DNA of 64,000 bases from JAGTVG01 sp964543195 (GCA_964543195.1 CAZIXF010000013.1:33806-97805); one strand, 5' to 3'; counted from the stretch's first letter, positions 1-9,873 are shown. The notes: generated by a model not told the origin, from the letters alone. Numbers and translations: made by a program.

Positions 1-32
1 CGGATGACCCGGTTTTTTGTCACTCAATGAAT

Positions 33-1004
33 TTATTTTTTCTGAAGGGGTTTATCCTGCTCATACCGGAGGTTTAAACGCAAAGAAGTTTCCGCTTTCA
101 TCAGTTCAGCTCCTAGATAACCGGCATGGCTTATTTCCGAGATCAGGTTTTCCCGGACCAAAGCGAGGAGGATCGAATGCCCTGAACATCCCCTGATAAT
201 ATGGCCGGGCTGGTTGGAATTGTAATAATGCTTTACGATGATGGTCTTTGAGTCCGGCTCGGTTGTAATCACAAAAAATCCCTTCTCGTCCTGATCGATG
301 GGGGTTCGTTTCCCTCCCGGTTTGATCTCCCTGAATTTTTCATCATTCAGTTCCGTTTCTTTTCCCTGGCTTTCTGTAATTTTCCGCCCTTTGTAGGGTT
401 CGGGTGCATATTGTTTTAAAATCTCTTCGATTTTTTGCTGAATGCGGACCGGATCGAGTTCGCCCATCAGGTTGACGATCCGGATCTGGTCCACGAACCG
501 GTTTATCACTTGCCGGCTGATATTCCGTAAGACCGGGAAATGCCCTTTGGCCTGCTTTATCCGATTTTCCCGGTCGATACCCGATTCAGCCAATGCCTGG
601 AGGGCCTGACCCGGATAAAAGACGGACGATTCTTTCCCGCATAACACCAATAACCGGATATTCGGGTTGGCCGTGCAGTTAAGTATGATCTTTTCAATGC
701 CCAAATTGGGGGTTTTTAAACCTCCTGAAATGGCCACATTCCCGGGAGCAACGGTTGCCCCGATCAATTCATCGGAGGTAAGTGTACATACGGCAACCGG
801 GGATACCGGGTCACCTACCCGGTAACTTCCGGGTATAGATGGCCAGGATTGATTATCAGAATGGGTTTTTGAAAAGATCCTTGAAAAAGCGGAAAGATTA
901 TCCCTGAAAGAAACCATCATATGATAGGCCCGGATGGCGGCCGGATTTTCTCCAGATTCCCCGGAAGGGAACAGCCGGGCAAGCGTATGCATCAGTTTTT
1001 TCAT
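33..1004 (-). CDS. MtrA-like / DUF4346 domain protein
   Basis: A 323-residue soluble protein with no signal peptide. Residues about 58-220 resemble the A subunit of tetrahydromethanopterin S-methyltransferase (MtrA): 'YRVGDPVSPVAVCTLTS' near 60 is the family's opening motif and 'GNVAISGGLKTPNLGIEK' follows. Residues about 235-320 resemble DUF4346, with 'HAGYLGAELMKAETSLRL' near the end. MtrA binds a corrinoid in methanogens; bacterial MtrA/DUF4346 fusions have no assigned role that I know of, so a corrinoid or folate link is inference. The start is the only ATG giving the full N-terminus. It lies at the end of the metal-resistance block with the same orientation, but the 120-bp gap and different theme give no proof of co-function. 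Confidence 0.7.
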   Translation of the reverse strand: MKKLMHTLARLFPSGESGENPAAIRAYHMMVSFRDNLSAFSRIFSKTHSDNQSWPSIPGSYRVGDPVSPVAVCTLTSDELIGATVAPGNVAISGGLKTPNLGIEKIILNCTANPNIRLLVLCGKESSVFYPGQALQALAESGIDRENRIKQAKGHFPVLRNISRQVINRFVDQIRIVNLMGELDPVRIQQKIEEILKQYAPEPYKGRKITESQGKETELNDEKFREIKPGGKRTPIDQDEKGFFVITTEPDSKTIIVKHYYNSNQPGHIIRGCSGHSILLALVRENLISEISHAGYLGAELMKAETSLRLNLRYEQDKPLQKK

Positions 1005-1124
1005 GAATGGGATACCCTTTCGTATATATTCAATGATCCATCCCCAAAATTAGTTACATAAAGATAATTTTTATAACAAAAAATATCAGCCGGTTTATAA
1101 TGCTCCTTTAGTGGGAGACCGGGA

Positions 1125-1343
1125 TTAACAACATTTCCTGTCGCCGGATTGCTGTACCGGCGGACAGGGTACCGAACCGTAGGAACAATATACACAACAA
1201 TCGCCTTTCTTTGGTTTAAGCACCACATGACAGTTCCCGCATTCATAAAAAAACTGGCAGGCTTCCACAGGCATGGTTTCCGTGGCCTTATGACCACATT
1301 CCGGGCAGGTTAGCACCGACTGGTATATGATATCAATTCCCAT
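1125..1343 (-). CDS. small GDCC..CS..CPP cysteine-rich protein
   Basis: A 72-residue protein with twelve cysteines, including CPEC (14-17), C29, ECGNC (34-38), 'GDCCVYCSYGSVPCPPVQ' (47-64) and a terminal CC. The GDCC-x-x-CS-x(n)-CPP signature marks a small conserved family that I have seen beside metal-resistance genes; it probably binds metal through zinc-ribbon-like Cys pairs. No signal peptide, so cytoplasmic. It sits at the downstream end of the efflux cluster in the same direction, which supports a metal-handling role. A 98-residue frame overlapping the same DNA is discarded because this frame carries the conserved motif. Confidence 0.75.
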   Translation of the reverse strand: MGIDIIYQSVLTCPECGHKATETMPVEACQFFYECGNCHVVLKPKKGDCCVYCSYGSVPCPPVQQSGDRKCC

Positions 1344-1691
1344 TTTTTCCGATACAGGTGGTTAGCAGCAAATAAATGAAAAATCGGTAACCAGCCATAA
1401 AAACCGGCTGCACCCGCCTGATTATATACGTTCCTCTCCTGACAAGGTTATTTACCGTACGACCGGCCCGGTCAGGCAGGGAGGATCTTCGGCTTGATCA
1501 CGATGGTACGGGAATGGAGCTCATGATCCGCCTGCAACACACCGAATTACAAATAGCTGTTTCTTACTGATTCAGCTTATTTTTATACCCCAATGAAGGG
1601 TGTAAGGATTACATGGCGGAACAGGATCAAGCCCGCGCCGGTTTTGTTAAAAAGCGATCACCTTGCCGTATTGAATAATTGAATAAATATC
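1344..1691. other. intergenic stretch, no gene recognised
   Basis: About 350 bases between the cysteine-rich protein and the adaptor gene. No conserved frame, tRNA or clear terminator was recognised on either strand. Confidence 0.5.
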
Positions 1692-2873
1692 CTAATGATG
1701 GTGGCCTCCTTCGCCTTTCTTCATTTCGGCCAACAGGTAATAGGCGTTATTCAATGCAAACAGCGTCTCTGCGGAAACTCTTTCCAGGAACCTGATCTCG
1801 GTCCATCCGTTATCGGTTAGCCCCGTGATTACTCTGACCGGTTCGAATATCCATTCCTTATCCTGATCATTCTTTGTTTCTTTCAATACAAAGGCAATAT
1901 GAGAATCACCATCCCTGGCAAGTGCCTTTTCAGGTAATGCGGTACTTTCTTTTTCATGGGTTATGATCTGTCCCTTGATATACATGCCCGGCAGGAGTTT
2001 TCCACTCTTGTTTTCAATTTCGGCATGAACATGGACTGCCTTGGGTTCCTGTTCGAACTTTTTACCTACCGAATAAATTTCGGCCATAAGTTCTGCCTCA
2101 GGCAATGTTTCCACCGTAAACCTCAAATACTGCCCTTCCTCCACCTTATGTACATCCTTTTCGAATATCATAAGATCGGCGTGAACGTGTTTCACATCCA
2201 CCACCTCGAAAAGCGTTTTCTGCGGCTCTGCATACTGCCCTATTTTTACGTTTACAAAGGTGATGGTGCCATGAATGGGACTGCTGACCGGAATTTTCTC
2301 ATGCAGGTTTCCTTCCCGGATGACCGGAGGGTATAGCCCCAGCTGGCGAAGTTGTGCTTCGTAGCTGCTCACCTTGTATCTCGCTGAATTATAATCGGCC
2401 CGTACCTCCTGAAATTTTTTACCGGACCCGACTTCTTCTTCATACAGTTTTTTTTCCCGCTGAAATTCTTTCTCCAGGAATTCCAGCCGCGTGAACGATT
2501 CCAGGTAATCGCTCTGGATCCTGATCAGATCCGGATGCGACAGGTAAGCCAGTACCTGGCCTTCGTTCACCTCGTCGCCCTCAAGGACATTGATGGATGA
2601 AATATTGCCCCCGAGTACGGCAGTGATCACTGCTTCATTCTGGGGAGGCACCTCCAGTTGCCCGTTGGCTTCAACCAGGTCGGAGATAATGCGGGATGAT
2701 AACATTCCCACATTCATGTCCAGGGCATTAAACTGTTCTTCCGAAAGATGGACGGACTGGTCATCGTGCTCCTGCAGGTCATGACCGCGGTTATCCTCAT
2801 CCAGGCTTATTCCCGGCTTATCATTGCATGAAATAAGCCCGAATAAAGTTATCAATAAAATGATATTTTTCAT
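1692..2873 (-). CDS. RND efflux periplasmic adaptor, CusB/CzcB type
   Basis: A 393-residue lipoprotein: residues 1-16 form a lipobox signal ending 'LFGLISC', so the mature protein is anchored at C16. It has the HlyD/CusB order: a barrel-sandwich half near 80-115 ('GGNISSINVLEGDEVNEGQ'), a coiled-coil hairpin at about 120-180, the second lipoyl half near 195-225 ('SSPIHGTITFVNVKIGQYA') and a beta-barrel with membrane-proximal domain to the end. The tail 'GEGGHHH' and the N-terminal 'HDLQEHDDQSVH' could bind metal. It lies 31 bp downstream of the CzcA-TolC fusion and should bridge that pump; together they make a full tripartite system from two genes. Confidence 0.9.
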   Translation of the reverse strand: MKNIILLITLFGLISCNDKPGISLDEDNRGHDLQEHDDQSVHLSEEQFNALDMNVGMLSSRIISDLVEANGQLEVPPQNEAVITAVLGGNISSINVLEGDEVNEGQVLAYLSHPDLIRIQSDYLESFTRLEFLEKEFQREKKLYEEEVGSGKKFQEVRADYNSARYKVSSYEAQLRQLGLYPPVIREGNLHEKIPVSSPIHGTITFVNVKIGQYAEPQKTLFEVVDVKHVHADLMIFEKDVHKVEEGQYLRFTVETLPEAELMAEIYSVGKKFEQEPKAVHVHAEIENKSGKLLPGMYIKGQIITHEKESTALPEKALARDGDSHIAFVLKETKNDQDKEWIFEPVRVITGLTDNGWTEIRFLERVSAETLFALNNAYYLLAEMKKGEGGHHH

Positions 2874-2904
2874 GATCGTGTATTTTATAATTTAATAATT
2901 TGAA

Positions 2905-5900
2905 TCAGTTATTACTTTCAAGTGAAACATTAACAAAATATTCCAGCCGGAAACGGCGGTCGAGATATTGGCCAAAGGCTTCCCAGGCTTCTATCTCCAT
3001 TTGAATGGCATCGTTCATGTTTTTAAGGAAGGTGATGTAATCGATCGAACCTTCCCTGTAGCCGACAACAGCACCTTCTTTTTGCTTTTTAATTAAGGGC
3101 ATGGCTTCATCATGATAATAATTCCAGGAATCGAACCATTTCAGGTAATTTTCCTGCATGGCCTGATAATCGGCATTGATCTCGAGTTCTTTTTGTGCCA
3201 GTTCACGCCGGGCAATTTTTCTTTCAATTTCTGAAGACTGTACATGACCCAGTTCAGGACCGAAAAAAAGCGGTATGGAAATGCCCAGCTGATAGCTGTA
3301 GAACCCGGACCGGCCCTGGACAGTCTGTTTTCCGAACTGACCACTGAATTTGGGATAAAATCCGGAACGGCTTTTTCGCATCATGGCATCCGCCAAATTG
3401 ACCCTTTGCCGGTAATAGCCCAGCAAGGGATGGGAATGCAGCGAATCCATCTCTAAAGGCGCAGTATCCATCAGTTGTTCAAACGGGACATCGGATACAT
3501 TATATAGTGTGTCGTTTTCGGTAAACCACCTGTTATATTGCGTCAATGCAACCTGATAATCCCGGTAGGCCTGTTTCATTTGAATGGATATGCGGTTGGC
3601 CTGATTGGCGGTAGCCAGAAATTCGAGTTTTGAAATGCTTTCGGTTTCCAGTTGTACACCGGCCGCTTTTTTAATTCCTTTAAAAAGGGAATCGAGTTTT
3701 TCAAGGACTTCGAATCTTCTTTTGGTATAATATACTTCCGCCCAGCTCCGTTTGATCTCCCGTTCGATCAACACCGTCGATACATCCAGCGATGATTCTG
3801 CCAGCATTTTTTTCTGTTCCTGAAGCCTTGATCCCGCAGCAATTGCAAACGGGTCGATCTGCTGTTGTGAAATTCCGAATTGAGTATGAACACCTTCAAA
3901 CCCATTTCCGGCCTCCTCTCTTCCGGTAAAGACCCGGGTATTACCCAGATCCCAGGCCGTTTTCTTCAATGCTTCCTGTTTTTCTATTTCCAGTTTATCC
4001 GCCTCAAGCGCAGGATTAACGGATTTACCCCTGGCTACAGCTTCCTCCAGGGTAAGTGGTATGGAGGGGATCCCGGGGTCCTGAGCGCTGACCGGGTTAA
4101 CGGTTGAAAAGCCCAGGACGGCGATCAACCCTGTTACCGGCAGGATTTTGCCAGCAGCAGTCCTGACCTTCACCGTTTCGGTCCATCCATAGAGAACGGG
4201 CAGGATAAAAAGCGTAAGCAGGGTGGAGGTGATCATCCCGCCGATCACCACGGTAGCCAGTGGGCGCTGCACCTCGGCCCCGGCCGACACCGCGATGGCC
4301 ATGGGCAGGAAGCCGAGAATGTCGGTGAGTGCGGTAAGTAAAATAGGTCGTATCCTTCTGACCGCCCCGGTTGTAATCCGTTCCCCGATGTCACCCACTC
4401 CTTCCTGTTTGAGCTCATTCCAGCTGTTGATCAGCACCAGTCCGTTGAGTACCGCTACTCCGAACAGTACAATAAACCCGATACCCGCAGAGATACTGAA
4501 CGGCATATCCCGTATCCACAAGGAAAACACTCCCCCAATGGCCGCCAGGGGAATGGCCATATAGATCATTATACTTTGCTTGAGGGATCTGAGGGCAAAG
4601 AAAATCAGGATGAATATCAGGAAAAGGCTGACCGGCACCACAATCTTTAACCGTTGGGTGGCCCGTTCCAGGTTTTCAAAAGCCCCGCCGTAACGTATGT
4701 AATAACCGGCAGGAAGATTGAGCCGGTCATTCAGGGTACTCCGGATTTCGGCCACCAGCGATTCAATATCCCTTCCCCGCACGTTAATTCCCACGTAGAT
4801 CCTCCGGTTGGTATTGTCCCGGCTGATCTGCATCGGACCGGGCGTGTAGTTGATCTCCGCCACTTCCTTCAATGGGATCTGGGCACCGTCGGGTGTATTG
4901 ATGTACAATGTTTTCAGGTCGTCGATATGAGTCCGGTGTACGGAATCCAGGCGGACCACCAAATCGAACCTTTTTTCTCCTTCAAAGAATATACCGGCTT
5001 TTCCACCAGCAAAGGCCGATTCGATCACTTTGTTAATATCATTTACGTTCAGGCCATACTGGGCCAGCTCATCCCGCTGATAGACCACCGTCATCTGGGG
5101 CATTCCCGTGGTGGCCTCCACGCGCATATCACCCACACCTTCGATTGGGGCCACCAGATCGCCTATCTCTTCCCCCTTTTGTGCAAGGATTTCAAGATCT
5201 TCTCCATACAGCTTGATGGCCACATCCTCGCGTATCCCCGATATCAGCTCGTTGAAACGCATTTCAATGGGCTGGGTAAATTCGTAATTCAAGCCCGGCA
5301 GTATACTGATCTTTTCTTTGATCTTTTCGATCAGCTCTTCCTTTGTTTCTGCGGATACCCATTCTGATTTTGGCTTGAGGATCAGGAAGCAGTCGCCTAA
5401 ATCTATGGGCATGGGATCGGTGGGTACGTCTGACACGCCAAACCGGGTCATCGCATGTTCCACCTCGGGAAAATTATCCAGTACGATCCGTTCCACCTTG
5501 GTGGACGATTCGATGGCTTCGGACAAAGAACTGCCGGGTTTAAGGATCACATGAAAGGCGATATTCCCTTCATCCAACTGGGGAATGAATTCGCCGCCCA
5601 TCCGGCTGAAGGTGAAAATCGCCAGCAATAAAAGCAATACGGCCGACCCTACGGTTAACTTTTTTCTCCGTAGCGCGTTGCCCAGGCCTTTTTCGTATTT
5701 TTTCTCGAGCCAATTTACGATCCGGTCACCCCAGGAACGTTTCTCTTTCCGGGATATCCGTATAAAAAAGGAGGACATCATCGGGATATAGGTCAGGCAG
5801 AGGATCATGGCCCCCAGCATGGCAAACATGAAGGTGAACGCCATGGGCCTGAACATCTTCCCTTCGACCCCCTCTAGGGCCAGAATGGGCAGGAACACGA

Positions 5901-7272
5901 TAAGTATGATCAGCTGCCCGAAGAAGGCCGACTTCATCATCCTGCTGGAAGCGGTATAGGTTACCTGGTCACGGGTTTCGGCCGTGATGGCCTGACCTTC
6001 CCGCATTTTGCGATACAGGAAAAACACCGTCCCTTCCACAATGATCACGGCCCCATCCACGATGATCCCGAAATCGATCGCCCCCAGGCTCATCAGGTTG
6101 GCCCAGACATCAAAAAGGTTCATCATGATAAAGGCGAACAGTAATGAAAGCGGAATGGTGGAGGCCACAATGAGACCGCCCCGCCAGTTGCCAAGAAGAA
6201 ATACAAGGACAAAAATTACGATCAAAGCGCCTTCTGCCAGGTTTCCGGAGATCGTACGGGTAGTCCTGGATATAAGCTCGCTGCGATCGAGAAAAGGTTC
6301 GATGGATACACCCGGCGGCAAGGATTCCTGTATCTGCGCGATACGGTCTTTCACTTCCCCGATCACCCGGTTGGAATTGGCGCCTTTGAGCATCATGATA
6401 ATTCCGCCCACGGCCTCTCCGTTACCATTTTTTGTAAACGCTCCGTAACGTATGGCATGGCCAAACTGGACTTCGGCAATATCCCTTACCAGTATGGGTA
6501 TGCCATCCACTGTTTTTACCACTATCTTCTCGATGTCGGCGATATTCCTGACAAGACCTTCGCCACGGATGAAATTCGCATGGTGGTCTTTTTCGATATA
6601 TCCACCCCCTGTATTCCGGTTATTTTGTTCCAATGCGTGGAACACATCCGTAATGGTCAGGTCGATGGCCCGGAGTTCATCCGGGTCAATGGCCACTTCG
6701 TATTGTTTGATCTGGCCGCCAAAGCTGTTGACTTCCACCACACCCGGGACCATGGCCATCTGGCGACGCACGATCCAGTCCTGGATGGTACGCAGTTCCA
6801 TGGCGGAGTATTCATCCTGGTATTCAGGATCTACGTTCAGGGTATACTGGTATATTTCACCAAGGCCGGTCGTGATCGGCCCGATAAACGATTCACCGAA
6901 ACCTTCGGGTATATCGTCGCGCACCCGGCCGAGTTTTTCACTGACCAGTTGGCGTGGAAGATAGGTGCCCATGTCATCTTCGAACACAATAGTGACCACG
7001 GAAAGGCCGAATCGCGAGACGGACCTTATTTCCACCACTCCGGGCAGGTTGGCCATGGCCAGTTCGACCGGATAGGTAACGAATTGTTCGATATCCTCGG
7101 TGCCCAGATTGGGCGCCTGGGTGATCACCTGCACCTGGTTGTTAGTGATATCCGGTACCGCGTCGATGGGTATCCGGGTCATGCTCCATATGCCGGCTCC
7201 AATGAGAACCAGGGTGAACAGGGCAATAATGAGTTTGTTCCTGATTGAAAAGTCAATGATATTGTCGATCAT
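2905..7272 (-). CDS. czcA: heavy-metal RND pump fused to TolC-like outer-membrane factor (CzcA-CzcC)
   Basis: A 1455-residue fusion. Residues 1-about 1030 are a complete HME-RND transporter: N-terminal helix, 'IPIDAVPDITNNQVQ' near 35, the fourth-helix motif 'DFGIIVDGAVIIVEG' near 400 with the proton-relay aspartates, and a second block of six helices at about 860-1030. A helix and a cleavage-like site ('NPVSAQDP') at about 1040-1060 lead into a TolC-family domain (about 1065-1455) opening 'LTLEEAVARGKSVNPALEAD'. Known pumps use separate genes for these parts; such fusions are known in Bacteroidota. The internal signal-like segment suggests that the TolC half is carried across the inner membrane and may be cut free. 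Substrate (Cu/Ag or Zn/Co/Cd) cannot be read from sequence alone. It precedes the adaptor gene by 31 bp. Confidence 0.93.
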   Translation of the reverse strand: MIDNIIDFSIRNKLIIALFTLVLIGAGIWSMTRIPIDAVPDITNNQVQVITQAPNLGTEDIEQFVTYPVELAMANLPGVVEIRSVSRFGLSVVTIVFEDDMGTYLPRQLVSEKLGRVRDDIPEGFGESFIGPITTGLGEIYQYTLNVDPEYQDEYSAMELRTIQDWIVRRQMAMVPGVVEVNSFGGQIKQYEVAIDPDELRAIDLTITDVFHALEQNNRNTGGGYIEKDHHANFIRGEGLVRNIADIEKIVVKTVDGIPILVRDIAEVQFGHAIRYGAFTKNGNGEAVGGIIMMLKGANSNRVIGEVKDRIAQIQESLPPGVSIEPFLDRSELISRTTRTISGNLAEGALIVIFVLVFLLGNWRGGLIVASTIPLSLLFAFIMMNLFDVWANLMSLGAIDFGIIVDGAVIIVEGTVFFLYRKMREGQAITAETRDQVTYTASSRMMKSAFFGQLIILIVFLPILALEGVEGKMFRPMAFTFMFAMLGAMILCLTYIPMMSSFFIRISRKEKRSWGDRIVNWLEKKYEKGLGNALRRKKLTVGSAVLLLLLAIFTFSRMGGEFIPQLDEGNIAFHVILKPGSSLSEAIESSTKVERIVLDNFPEVEHAMTRFGVSDVPTDPMPIDLGDCFLILKPKSEWVSAETKEELIEKIKEKISILPGLNYEFTQPIEMRFNELISGIREDVAIKLYGEDLEILAQKGEEIGDLVAPIEGVGDMRVEATTGMPQMTVVYQRDELAQYGLNVNDINKVIESAFAGGKAGIFFEGEKRFDLVVRLDSVHRTHIDDLKTLYINTPDGAQIPLKEVAEINYTPGPMQISRDNTNRRIYVGINVRGRDIESLVAEIRSTLNDRLNLPAGYYIRYGGAFENLERATQRLKIVVPVSLFLIFILIFFALRSLKQSIMIYMAIPLAAIGGVFSLWIRDMPFSISAGIGFIVLFGVAVLNGLVLINSWNELKQEGVGDIGERITTGAVRRIRPILLTALTDILGFLPMAIAVSAGAEVQRPLATVVIGGMITSTLLTLFILPVLYGWTETVKVRTAAGKILPVTGLIAVLGFSTVNPVSAQDPGIPSIPLTLEEAVARGKSVNPALEADKLEIEKQEALKKTAWDLGNTRVFTGREEAGNGFEGVHTQFGISQQQIDPFAIAAGSRLQEQKKMLAESSLDVSTVLIEREIKRSWAEVYYTKRRFEVLEKLDSLFKGIKKAAGVQLETESISKLEFLATANQANRISIQMKQAYRDYQVALTQYNRWFTENDTLYNVSDVPFEQLMDTAPLEMDSLHSHPLLGYYRQRVNLADAMMRKSRSGFYPKFSGQFGKQTVQGRSGFYSYQLGISIPLFFGPELGHVQSSEIERKIARRELAQKELEINADYQAMQENYLKWFDSWNYYHDEAMPLIKKQKEGAVVGYREGSIDYITFLKNMNDAIQMEIEAWEAFGQYLDRRFRLEYFVNVSLESNN

Positions 7273-7452
7273 GTTTTTCCTGATAATTCAATTGAAATAA
7301 AGGGTTTATAGCAATTGCGGATTTCCATGCCGTTTACGTATTATACAGCATGGATATCCTTTAAAGGGCAAGGTTCAGAGAGCTGATGAACCGGTATTTT
7401 CCGGCAGTTTGGATATAGCTCACCTGCACTATCCCTGTTAATGAATGAATTA

Positions 7453-7770
7453 TCAGGCTTTGGGTGGTATCAGGAAATCGAATAAATTGATGTCCTTGAA
7501 TTGGGGGGTTATCTCGGTAAATTCCTCAGGTATAACCGGTGAAAACAAAGTGAGTTCATAGGTAACAAATACATGGGTATGGCAGCAATGGCATAGGCAG
7601 AAAGGCGAGCAGCCATCCGCCGTATCCTGATGATCGTGGGCGTGGCCGGATGTTTCCATGGTAACCGTTATGGTTTGATCGTGGCTGTCGGATATCTCAG
7701 CCCGGTCCATACAGGGAACAGCGGTCAGAGATAGAAAATACAGGGCCAGTAATAAGCTCACATTTTTCAT
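7453..7770 (-). CDS. small secreted His/Cys protein (DUF6660-like)
   Basis: The start is set at the ATG at 7768-7770, giving 105 residues with a signal peptide ('MKNVSLLLALYFLSLTAV'); the longer open frame upstream is charged and lacks one. The mature part has 'SGHAHDHQD' and a cluster 'CSPFCLCHCCHTH', then a tail rich in hydrophobics and prolines. This layout resembles small Bacteroidota proteins encoded next to CusA/CzcA pumps (DUF6660 in memory). His and Cys clusters point to copper or silver binding in the periplasm. It sits 180 bp upstream of the czcA fusion in the same direction and may share its promoter. Confidence 0.65.
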   Translation of the reverse strand: MKNVSLLLALYFLSLTAVPCMDRAEISDSHDQTITVTMETSGHAHDHQDTADGCSPFCLCHCCHTHVFVTYELTLFSPVIPEEFTEITPQFKDINLFDFLIPPKA

Positions 7771-7883
7771 GAGAATGCAAATATAATAACATTTATTTAA
7801 ACAGATCAATATCTGCTGCTGGCCCTGCCTGCACTTTGGATCCTGCTCTCGTCTTTCCCGATCTGACCGGTGTGAGCAGAAGT

Positions 7884-8123
7884 TCACATCAGGTCCTTTT
7901 TCCTTTCTTCGAATTCCTCCTTATCGATCTCACCTTTGGCATACCGATCCTTGAGGATATCCAGGGCTGATTTTTCGCTTGACCCGCCGCCTGTACCACC
8001 TGTGGGTGGCCGGTTGCTCTGGTTTATGACTTTCACGATAAGCCACACCACCAGCACCAGTATACCGATACCGATGATCCAACCCCAGCCCATGCCCCAA
8101 CCGTGTCCAAAACCGTCCATCAT
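7884..8123 (-). CDS. SHOCT-domain small membrane protein (copy 1)
   Basis: A 79-residue protein: a Gly/Trp/Met-rich N-terminus ('GFGHGWGMGWGWIIGIGI'), one membrane helix at about 15-32, a Gly-rich linker and a C-terminal SHOCT motif ('ALDILKDRYAKGEIDKEEF'). SHOCT is a short C-terminal oligomerisation-like domain of unknown mechanism. A paralogue with the same layout lies at 10076-10273, on the other side of the multicopper oxidase, so the pair brackets that gene. Role unknown; the setting suggests envelope metal stress. Confidence 0.85.
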   Translation of the reverse strand: MMDGFGHGWGMGWGWIIGIGILVLVVWLIVKVINQSNRPPTGGTGGGSSEKSALDILKDRYAKGEIDKEEFEERKKDLM

Positions 8124-8211
8124 GATAAACCTCCTTTTTTATTTATGTGAATTATAAAAAATTTCAATATGAAAATAATCATTTTTATTGCAATTTCACA
8201 TTGCTTTCGCC

Positions 8212-9873
8212 TCATTCTTCCACCCGGTAGTTTCTCATCATGCCCATATCCTCATGCTCGAGGTTATGGCAGTGATAAATATACATACCTGAAAAATCCC
8301 TGAAGCGCATGATCACCTTCACTTTCATGCCGGGCATCAGCAGAAAGGTATCCTGCCATCCTTCATCAAGGAATCCTTCTCTAACGGTATCCCAGACCTC
8401 CGGATCGGTTTCTGATGTATTACGCTCAATGATCTGGAATTGTAATCCATGAATATGTACCGGATGCGGCATCTGCATCATATTACCCATCATGCCCATA
8501 CCCATCCCTTCGCCATCTGATCCGTTTATAAATTCCCAGATCTCGGTGGTATTCAGTTCAACCTGCTCCCATTCCGCCACCTCATTCATTTCAAAAGATC
8601 TACCGTTGATGACCCATTGCATATGCTGGTTATGAAAATGAAATGGCCTGGGCTTTTCCCTGTTATTTGCCTCACCGGGAGGGATCTTTTCCACTCCGGT
8701 CAAAGCGGAAGGAAGTTCATACTGCCTTTCACCCTTGCCCGATATCCGGAAGGTCATTATATTGAACGGATCACCGTTGGCCATACCGGAGCGATCATTG
8801 CTCCTTCCCGTTCCCCGGCCCATCATACCTTCACGACCCATCATGCCTTCCCTGCCCATCATACCGTCACCCATAGGGCCCATTCCCCCGTCTTCCATGG
8901 GACCCATACGGGAACCATCGTTAAACGCACGGCTTTCCAGGACTATTTCGTCACCCCGGTTATACCCTGAAAAATCTTTCCATACCTCGACCCGTTCACC
9001 GGGGGCCATCATCAGGTAGGGCATTTCCGCGGGTTTTTCCAGCAGGCCTCCGTCGCTACCCAGAATGGTGAGTGGAGAATCGTCACTCCAGGCCAGCTTA
9101 TAAATACGGGAATTCGAGCCATTCAATATTCTGAGCCGGTGTGCATTCGCAGGGACTTCCTTTTGCCTGTCAGACTTACCATTAACCAGGAGGGTATCCC
9201 CAAGAAAGCCATGCATCCGGTCCATGGGATTGTTGAGGTACACCAGTTGATTGTCGCTGTCGAACTTCCTGTCCTGAATGATCAGAGGCAGGTCATGACT
9301 GCCGTACGGCAGCGTAGTTTCTTCCGCTTCGATAATAAATAAGCCGGCCAGGCCATGGTACACCTGGGGCCCTGTGATCTTATCCGGGTGTGGATGGAAC
9401 CAGTACGTGCCGGGACGGTCCCGGATCTCAAATTCGTATATATATTTTTCTCCCTGGTTGATGGCATATTTTGGATGGCCATCCATTTCAGGAGGAATAT
9501 GCAGCCCATGCCAGTGGATCACACTTTCACGGGGCAGGTTATTTTTGAAACGGACCCTGATCTTCTGTCCTTTTTTTACCCGGAGTACCGGACCCAGGTA
9601 GGAATCAGGTAATTTTTCCAGCGATTCAGGCGGACCCTGGATCAACCGGGATTCATAGGTGTAAATTCCCGTGCGATTTCCCGGTAATAAAGCCATTTCG
9701 GCCTGAACGGCGGATAATTCAAGCTCAATATCCGGTTCGAAATCACCGCTGGAAACGGATGTTTCATTACGGATAGCCGTGTTTTTCCTTTGATTACATC
9801 CAATAAGGTAAGGCGAAAGAGCAGTCAGAAAAATGCTCTTACCTGTGTTAATTAAAAATTGTTTTCTTTTCAC
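8212..9873 (-). CDS. multicopper oxidase, Met-rich, CueO/CopA-like lipoprotein
   Basis: A 553-residue cupredoxin-repeat oxidase that probably oxidises Cu(I) to Cu(II) in the envelope. The signal ends 'SPYLIGC', a lipobox, rather than a clear Tat motif. All copper-ligand motifs are present: 'HWHGLH' (about 120), 'WFHPHP' (about 160), 'HPVHIHGLQ' (about 470) and 'HCHNLEHEDMGMM' near the C-terminus. A Met-rich insertion at about 325-360 holds repeated 'GMMGRE' units and a second one, 'GMGMGMMGNMMQMPH', lies just before the type-1/type-3 ligands. Such Met-rich loops in CueO and CopA bind Cu(I). It has its own leader and is flanked by the two SHOCT paralogues. Confidence 0.92.
   Translation of the reverse strand: MKRKQFLINTGKSIFLTALSPYLIGCNQRKNTAIRNETSVSSGDFEPDIELELSAVQAEMALLPGNRTGIYTYESRLIQGPPESLEKLPDSYLGPVLRVKKGQKIRVRFKNNLPRESVIHWHGLHIPPEMDGHPKYAINQGEKYIYEFEIRDRPGTYWFHPHPDKITGPQVYHGLAGLFIIEAEETTLPYGSHDLPLIIQDRKFDSDNQLVYLNNPMDRMHGFLGDTLLVNGKSDRQKEVPANAHRLRILNGSNSRIYKLAWSDDSPLTILGSDGGLLEKPAEMPYLMMAPGERVEVWKDFSGYNRGDEIVLESRAFNDGSRMGPMEDGGMGPMGDGMMGREGMMGREGMMGRGTGRSNDRSGMANGDPFNIMTFRISGKGERQYELPSALTGVEKIPPGEANNREKPRPFHFHNQHMQWVINGRSFEMNEVAEWEQVELNTTEIWEFINGSDGEGMGMGMMGNMMQMPHPVHIHGLQFQIIERNTSETDPEVWDTVREGFLDEGWQDTFLLMPGMKVKVIMRFRDFSGMYIYHCHNLEHEDMGMMRNYRVEE

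Noticed and set aside
1001..1297. 98-codon frame overlapping the GDCC cysteine-rich protein
   Set aside because: It has no motif, and the overlapping frame on the same strand has the conserved GDCC..CPP signature.
4654..7248. Long plus-strand open frames of 170-263 codons inside the czcA fusion
   Set aside because: They are antisense to a strongly conserved pump and carry no recognisable domain; long shadow frames are common opposite such genes.
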